Shown here: positions 4,959 to 6,956 of the stretch, piece by piece
How positions within the stretch are numbered: the first letter of the stretch is position 1
Layout of the letters: every line of letters begins with the position of its first letter
Assembly (NCBI GenBank): GCA_003644335.1
Contig: QNCB01000066.1
Location: forward strand, 1 to 6,956
DNA length: 6,956 nt
Reading direction: 5' to 3'
DNA from: Planctomycetota bacterium
Lineage (GTDB): Bacteria > Planctomycetota > Phycisphaerae > SM23-33
Made by a program: the position numbers and the translations under genes
Notes under the pieces: model-generated
Database searches by the model: none
What the model was told of the DNA's origin: nothing
Seen by the model: the letters and a program-made list of their open reading frames with translations, nothing else

Positions 4959-6956
4959 TTACCGCGAGTTTTCTGCGAGGGTTTTCAGGTTGGGGTAAAA
5001 TCGTCGCCAGGTCTGTTGGCGTTTTTTGTTGCGTGTCGGTTTTTTGCCTATGAGATACGCTCTGCAACGCCTGCCGAAGTATTTGCGAAAGGCCCGGGCA
5101 CAGTCGTTGCTGGAGGTGACGACGGTTATCCGTCGAGGCTGACTTTTTCCCTGGACGAGAAATCTCCTGAGTGTCCTTGCGGTCCGGTTGTAGCTTGGCT
5201 CGTCAGCTATGTTGCAGATGCACGGCACGAGCGGATATTCCCGTCGCAGCTCTGCCCTGTCCTGTTCGAACAGGCTTAGTGGCCCGGGGTGCGCGAAGAC
5301 CACGGCTCGGCCTGGCGAGAGGTTGTCCATCATGCGTTTGAACAGGCCGAACGAATTGTCAAGCCAACGCCTGGCGTCTCGGGCGTCGATGGCCAAGATG
5401 GCCTGGCCCGGCAGGGTGCAGACGACCAGGCCTTGCCTCTGTTGATATGCCAAAGGCCCGTATGGCATGCCTTTGAACATCGGCCTGATTACGCCCGGCT
5501 TAACTCCGCTGATTCTGGGCAAAACTCGCCAAAGTCCCAATTTGTCGGACTGCCAGCCTAGTTCCGGATTGCCCCGGCCTGGGACGGCGGTGAGTATCGA
5601 GCTGGCTATGACAGCTGTCTTGTCGTTGGTTCTGCCCGGCAGATATATCGACCGTTTGCCCTGCGAGGTTATCAGAATGTCGGGTACTGTTATCGTGGGG
5701 TTGGCGTTTTTCCATCTGTGGTCGATGGCTTTGCAGACGCTCCAGCTCCACCAGCCTGCAAAGGCTAGTACGCCCAGAAGAACCGCAGGCCTGAGGATGT
5801 TCGACAGATAAAATCCGCTGCGTCGGCGTCGTCGGTCGCGCTTGGCTGAGAGGTTCAGCGCGCCGCGGTAGGCGATAGCGACTGCGAATATAAGCCCAGC
5901 CGTCGCGCTGCCTATCGCGTGGGCTTCCCAGTCTGCCAGCTCCACGCCGCGGTTCGTGGTGAACTCTTTCTGCGCCAGCTCCGCCACCCCGCCAGCACAG
6001 GCAGCGACCACAAGCCCAGCTGCGCCAAGCCACCACCAGCGTCGGCTCATTATCCACACCACGACCATCGAGACAAGGAACCCCGCCAGGAAATGTTGAC
6101 CGTTGTCTCTCAGGCCTGATGCCTTGCCCATCGCTCCCAGCAAGCCAGGGCTTCGCACGATCGCAACAAGTCCGCCCAAGGCAAGCACGCTGGCTAGCAG
6201 GAACCACGGCGACCTGGGCTTGTGAACGTTTCGGCCTAGGATAATAGGCCAGAACCCCCACACCGCCGCCAGAGCGACCACCTCTGCCGGGCTGAACAGC
6301 CCCCCCGGCGAGGCCAACCCAGCCGAGGCCAGGCAAGTCGCCAGAACCCACATCGCTGCGGACTTGAGCTTCTCCGGCGAGGCCTGTCGCACTCGTCGCA
6401 GTCCAGCTGCTGCTATGGACAGGGCGCCAAGGAGCACCAGCGACACTCCAACCGGGCCTGTCATCGCAGCCAGGACGCTCAGTCCGCCATCGCTGGCAGA
6501 GACCAGTGAAAAACCCTTTTCGCCCAGCCCGACGGGCCCAGCGGAGGCCAGCAATTTCGGCGAGATGCTCAAGCCTACTATCGACACGAAAATAACTGCG
6601 ACGACGCCCGCCCGGGCGACATTACTCTCCAGCCTGGCTGAGATATACAGCAGGGCTGTGATGCCCACGCAGCATAGGAAGATTTTCAGACAAAGAGCGT
6701 CTGACATTATCACCAGCAGGCTGAAAGCTCCGACACCCACGACGAGCCTGAGCAACAATTTCAGCTTGGCTATCGGGCTGAGGTCGCTGAAGTGAAATTT
6801 TACGGAATCTCTGACCACAGCTCGCGTGAGTGGGAAAATCCATATGCAAACCCCGCTGGCTCCTATCAGCCAAATCGTCGCCACCCCAGGCCCCGGCGGG
6901 GTCAGGGCGACGGTTATGCTCCCGCCCAGCATCATCACCAGACCTAGCGCGTCGCG
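4959..6956 (-). CDS. polytopic membrane protein with a VanZ-like segment and unassigned soluble C-terminal domain, 5'-partial possible
   Basis: The frame is open to the window edge. GTG 6938, ATG 6935 and ATG 6932 are possible starts, but the hydrophobic helix there seems already under way, so the true start may lie outside. From GTG 6938 it is 659 residues. About a dozen hydrophobic segments lie between 1 and 398 (for example 18-37, 61-78, 82-99, 109-127, 153-180, 244-262, 282-298, 302-320, 340-357, 380-398). Residues 280-357 resemble a VanZ-like domain: QHFLAGF, then AELAQ (319-323), R330, D336, and a small-residue helix with GSATAG; the usual Asn after the Asp appears replaced by His340. 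A basic cytoplasmic-type loop (366-373) precedes the last helix. Residues 400-659 are soluble, with a beta-rich start and an alternating strand/helix end containing GRAVVFAHPGP (543-553) and RRITVVTSS (602-610); I do not recognise this domain. VanZ-like proteins are common and mostly of unknown function; the name does not imply teicoplanin resistance. It converges with uvrC, 76 bp apart, with no visible operon partner. Confidence 0.8.
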   Translation of the reverse strand, partial: RDALGLVMMLGGSITVALTPPGPGVATIWLIGASGVCIWIFPLTRAVVRDSVKFHFSDLSPIAKLKLLLRLVVGVGAFSLLVIMSDALCLKIFLCCVGITALLYISARLESNVARAGVVAVIFVSIVGLSISPKLLASAGPVGLGEKGFSLVSASDGGLSVLAAMTGPVGVSLVLLGALSIAAAGLRRVRQASPEKLKSAAMWVLATCLASAGLASPGGLFSPAEVVALAAVWGFWPIILGRNVHKPRSPWFLLASVLALGGLVAIVRSPGLLGAMGKASGLRDNGQHFLAGFLVSMVVVWIMSRRWWWLGAAGLVVAACAGGVAELAQKEFTTNRGVELADWEAHAIGSATAGLIFAVAIAYRGALNLSAKRDRRRRRSGFYLSNILRPAVLLGVLAFAGWWSWSVCKAIDHRWKNANPTITVPDILITSQGKRSIYLPGRTNDKTAVIASSILTAVPGRGNPELGWQSDKLGLWRVLPRISGVKPGVIRPMFKGMPYGPLAYQQRQGLVVCTLPGQAILAIDARDARRWLDNSFGLFKRMMDNLSPGRAVVFAHPGPLSLFEQDRAELRREYPLVPCICNIADEPSYNRTARTLRRFLVQGKSQPRRITVVTSSNDCARAFRKYFGRRCRAYLIGKKPTRNKKRQQTWRRFYPNLKTLAENSR

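Noticed and set aside
5500..6351. 283-codon minus-strand ORF inside the VanZ-like gene
   Set aside because: It is an out-of-frame shadow in GC-rich DNA. The frame of the longer ORF encodes coherent membrane helices and a VanZ-like motif; this one is Gly/Arg-rich without domains.
4959..6956. Teicoplanin-resistance call for the VanZ-like protein
   Set aside because: Only the general VanZ-like pattern is present, embedded in a much larger protein. No vanH, vanA, vanX or regulator genes are nearby.

Overview
The window looks chromosomal and comes from a GC-rich bacterium. It is probably a planctomycete, perhaps Phycisphaerae-like. That placement is inferred from three things: a short SecA-like ATPase next to a HlyD-type adaptor whose N-terminus resembles the end of an M50 peptidase, a short-form UvrC, and palindromic repeats between genes. 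No rRNA or other marker gene confirms it. No tRNA, rRNA, CRISPR array, transposase or phage gene was recognised.

Layout. Position 2-982 (+) is the C-terminal part of a membrane-anchored HlyD/biotin-lipoyl adaptor that runs in from upstream. The 168-bp gap after it holds a weak hairpin with a T-run and a large, almost perfect 26-bp inverted repeat. Position 1151-3136 (+) is a SecA-family ATPase with all motor motifs but without the helical wing, two-helix finger and zinc tail of housekeeping SecA. Position 3137-3541 is a 405-bp AT-richer spacer packed with palindromes: three copies of a 24-bp hairpin unit (two tandem, one inverted), nested inverted repeats, GCTCC-N3-GGAGC hairpins, a dRS3-like palindrome and A/T-rich tracts. 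Position 3542-4882 (+) is a short uvrC. Position 4959-6956 (-) is a polytopic membrane protein with a VanZ-like segment and an unassigned soluble C-terminal domain; it converges on uvrC and is open at the window edge.

How the genes may work together. The adaptor and the SecA-like ATPase could be parts of one export or envelope-processing module: an inner-membrane anchor with a periplasmic arm, plus a cytoplasmic motor. This rests on adjacency and domain content, and the hairpins between them mean co-transcription is not assured. uvrC is a DNA-repair gene with no evident link to the export genes. The spacer before it carries an intrinsic-terminator-like structure for the SecA transcript and a mirror-image one on the other strand. 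The VanZ-like membrane protein is transcribed separately.

Most interesting points: the truncated SecA beside a peptidase/HlyD-like adaptor, the 24-bp hairpin family with compensatory base-pair changes, the nested inverted-repeat architecture of the spacer, and the reduced UvrC.
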